In this document: positions 63,563-64,000 of the stretch, one piece after another
Layout of the letters: each line of letters starts with the position of its first letter
Position numbering within the stretch: position 1 is the first letter of the stretch
Assembly (NCBI RefSeq): GCF_016865235.1
Contig: NZ_CP064030.1
Coordinates: 1,612,001 to 1,676,000 of the forward strand
Source of the DNA: Dyella caseinilytica
Lineage (GTDB): Bacteria > Pseudomonadota > Gammaproteobacteria > Xanthomonadales > Rhodanobacteraceae
Direction of reading: 5' to 3'
DNA length: 64,000 bases
Translations under genes and position numbers: made by a program
The notes under the pieces: generated by a model
The model's database searches: none
Told to the model about the DNA's origin: nothing
What the model saw: only the letters and a program-made list of their open reading frames with translations

Positions 63563-64000
63563 TACATATTTCTCCCTGGTTGTAAGGGGGCTCCGATTTA
63601 ACTATCCCCTTAAGCCCTGCCAGTATATGGCAGCTTGTATTTGTTCAAACGGCTCCGCGGTAGCTTTGATCGCTGGCTGGATATTGAATCAGGTGCCATG
63701 CGCAAATTGGATGCCTATTTCTTTGGCTCGCATTTCGATCCACTGATCCGAGGCCATGCTGACCTGCTCGTCTACTGCTTCCAAAGCCAACGAAGCGGAT
63801 CGACGGCGAAGTTTTGTCAAGGACGGCGGTCGCTTCGGTTTGGTGATTGTGTTTTTGACTGCACATAGTCCGTGCGCAGTGCGGGTCAAGGAGATGCCGC
63901 ATATTTTCTACGTACGAACCGCAAGCCTCCAAACGGCCGCCAACCTCAGTATTCATGGGAATTTGATCGGCAACGCCAGAGACCTGGGCATCAGTCTCAC
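63563..64000. other. Terminal region without a confident gene
   Basis: The first 40 bases hold the upstream region of the exported-protein gene. The remaining 400 bases have short open frames on both strands (for example 63689-63889 minus, 66 residues from a TTG), but none has a good ribosome binding site or recognisable domain. A gene may begin past the window edge. Confidence 0.5.

Noticed and set aside
63645..63956. Possible 103-residue minus-strand protein at the window end
   Set aside because: No ribosome binding site, domain or neighbour supports it; overlapping frames on both strands are equally plausible.

Overview
The window reads as a stretch of chromosome from a gammaproteobacterium of the order Lysobacterales (Xanthomonadales), most likely Rhodanobacteraceae (Dyella/Rhodanobacter/Luteibacter-like). 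This placement is inferred from protein sequence style, high GC, the split nuoC/nuoD, a class III phaE-phaC pair, RoxA, a PilH-type regulator and the smc-zipA order; no database search was possible. The window is dense, mostly housekeeping, and shows no prophage, transposase, CRISPR array or obvious genomic island.

Positions 1-15016 carry a complete 14-gene respiratory complex I operon (nuoA-N) on the + strand. It is interrupted only between nuoE and nuoF by a 267-bp palindromic element with perfect 32-bp outer arms and nested inner hairpins. Initiator tRNA-Met follows with its own promoter and terminator, then the translation/transcription block rimP-nusA-infB-rbfA-truB-rpsO-pnp (15369-24460). 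A polyhydroxyalkanoate synthase pair (phaE-phaC), a second hairpin-rich intergenic element, mtnA (methionine salvage), a GtrA-like membrane protein and gyrA complete the first half.

From about 31.1 kb the genes turn mostly to the minus strand: a small pilin-like exported protein, a peroxiredoxin, cbpA (+), pilH, an AcuI-type reductase, a LOG-family protein, and the 2-oxoglutarate dehydrogenase operon sucA-sucB-lpd, whose junctions all contain hairpins. Next come roxA with a PLD-like partner, a lipocalin-like secreted protein, a TauE/SafE transporter, and the divergent purB and fumC.

The most system-like accessory locus is 48042-51823 on the minus strand. A strong sigma70 promoter overlapped by a 24-bp palindrome drives a small exported protein, a YtrA-type GntR regulator, an ABC ATPase and an ABC permease (three ATGA or near-contact junctions), followed closely by two paralogous YggN-like lipoproteins. 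It looks like an autoregulated envelope-response operon. Next to it is an orphan mini-YidC.

The last part (52.7-64 kb) holds yciI-bolA, smc-zipA (without the usual ligA neighbour), azoR with a divergent LysR regulator, a methionine/glutamine transaminase overlapping an omega-amidase, a five-tRNA cluster (Arg-ACG, Pro-TGG, Arg-TCT, His-GTG, Lys-CTT) ending in a strong terminator, and an exported protein of unknown function. Functionally the window couples respiration (complex I, TCA enzymes), gene expression machinery and envelope maintenance.
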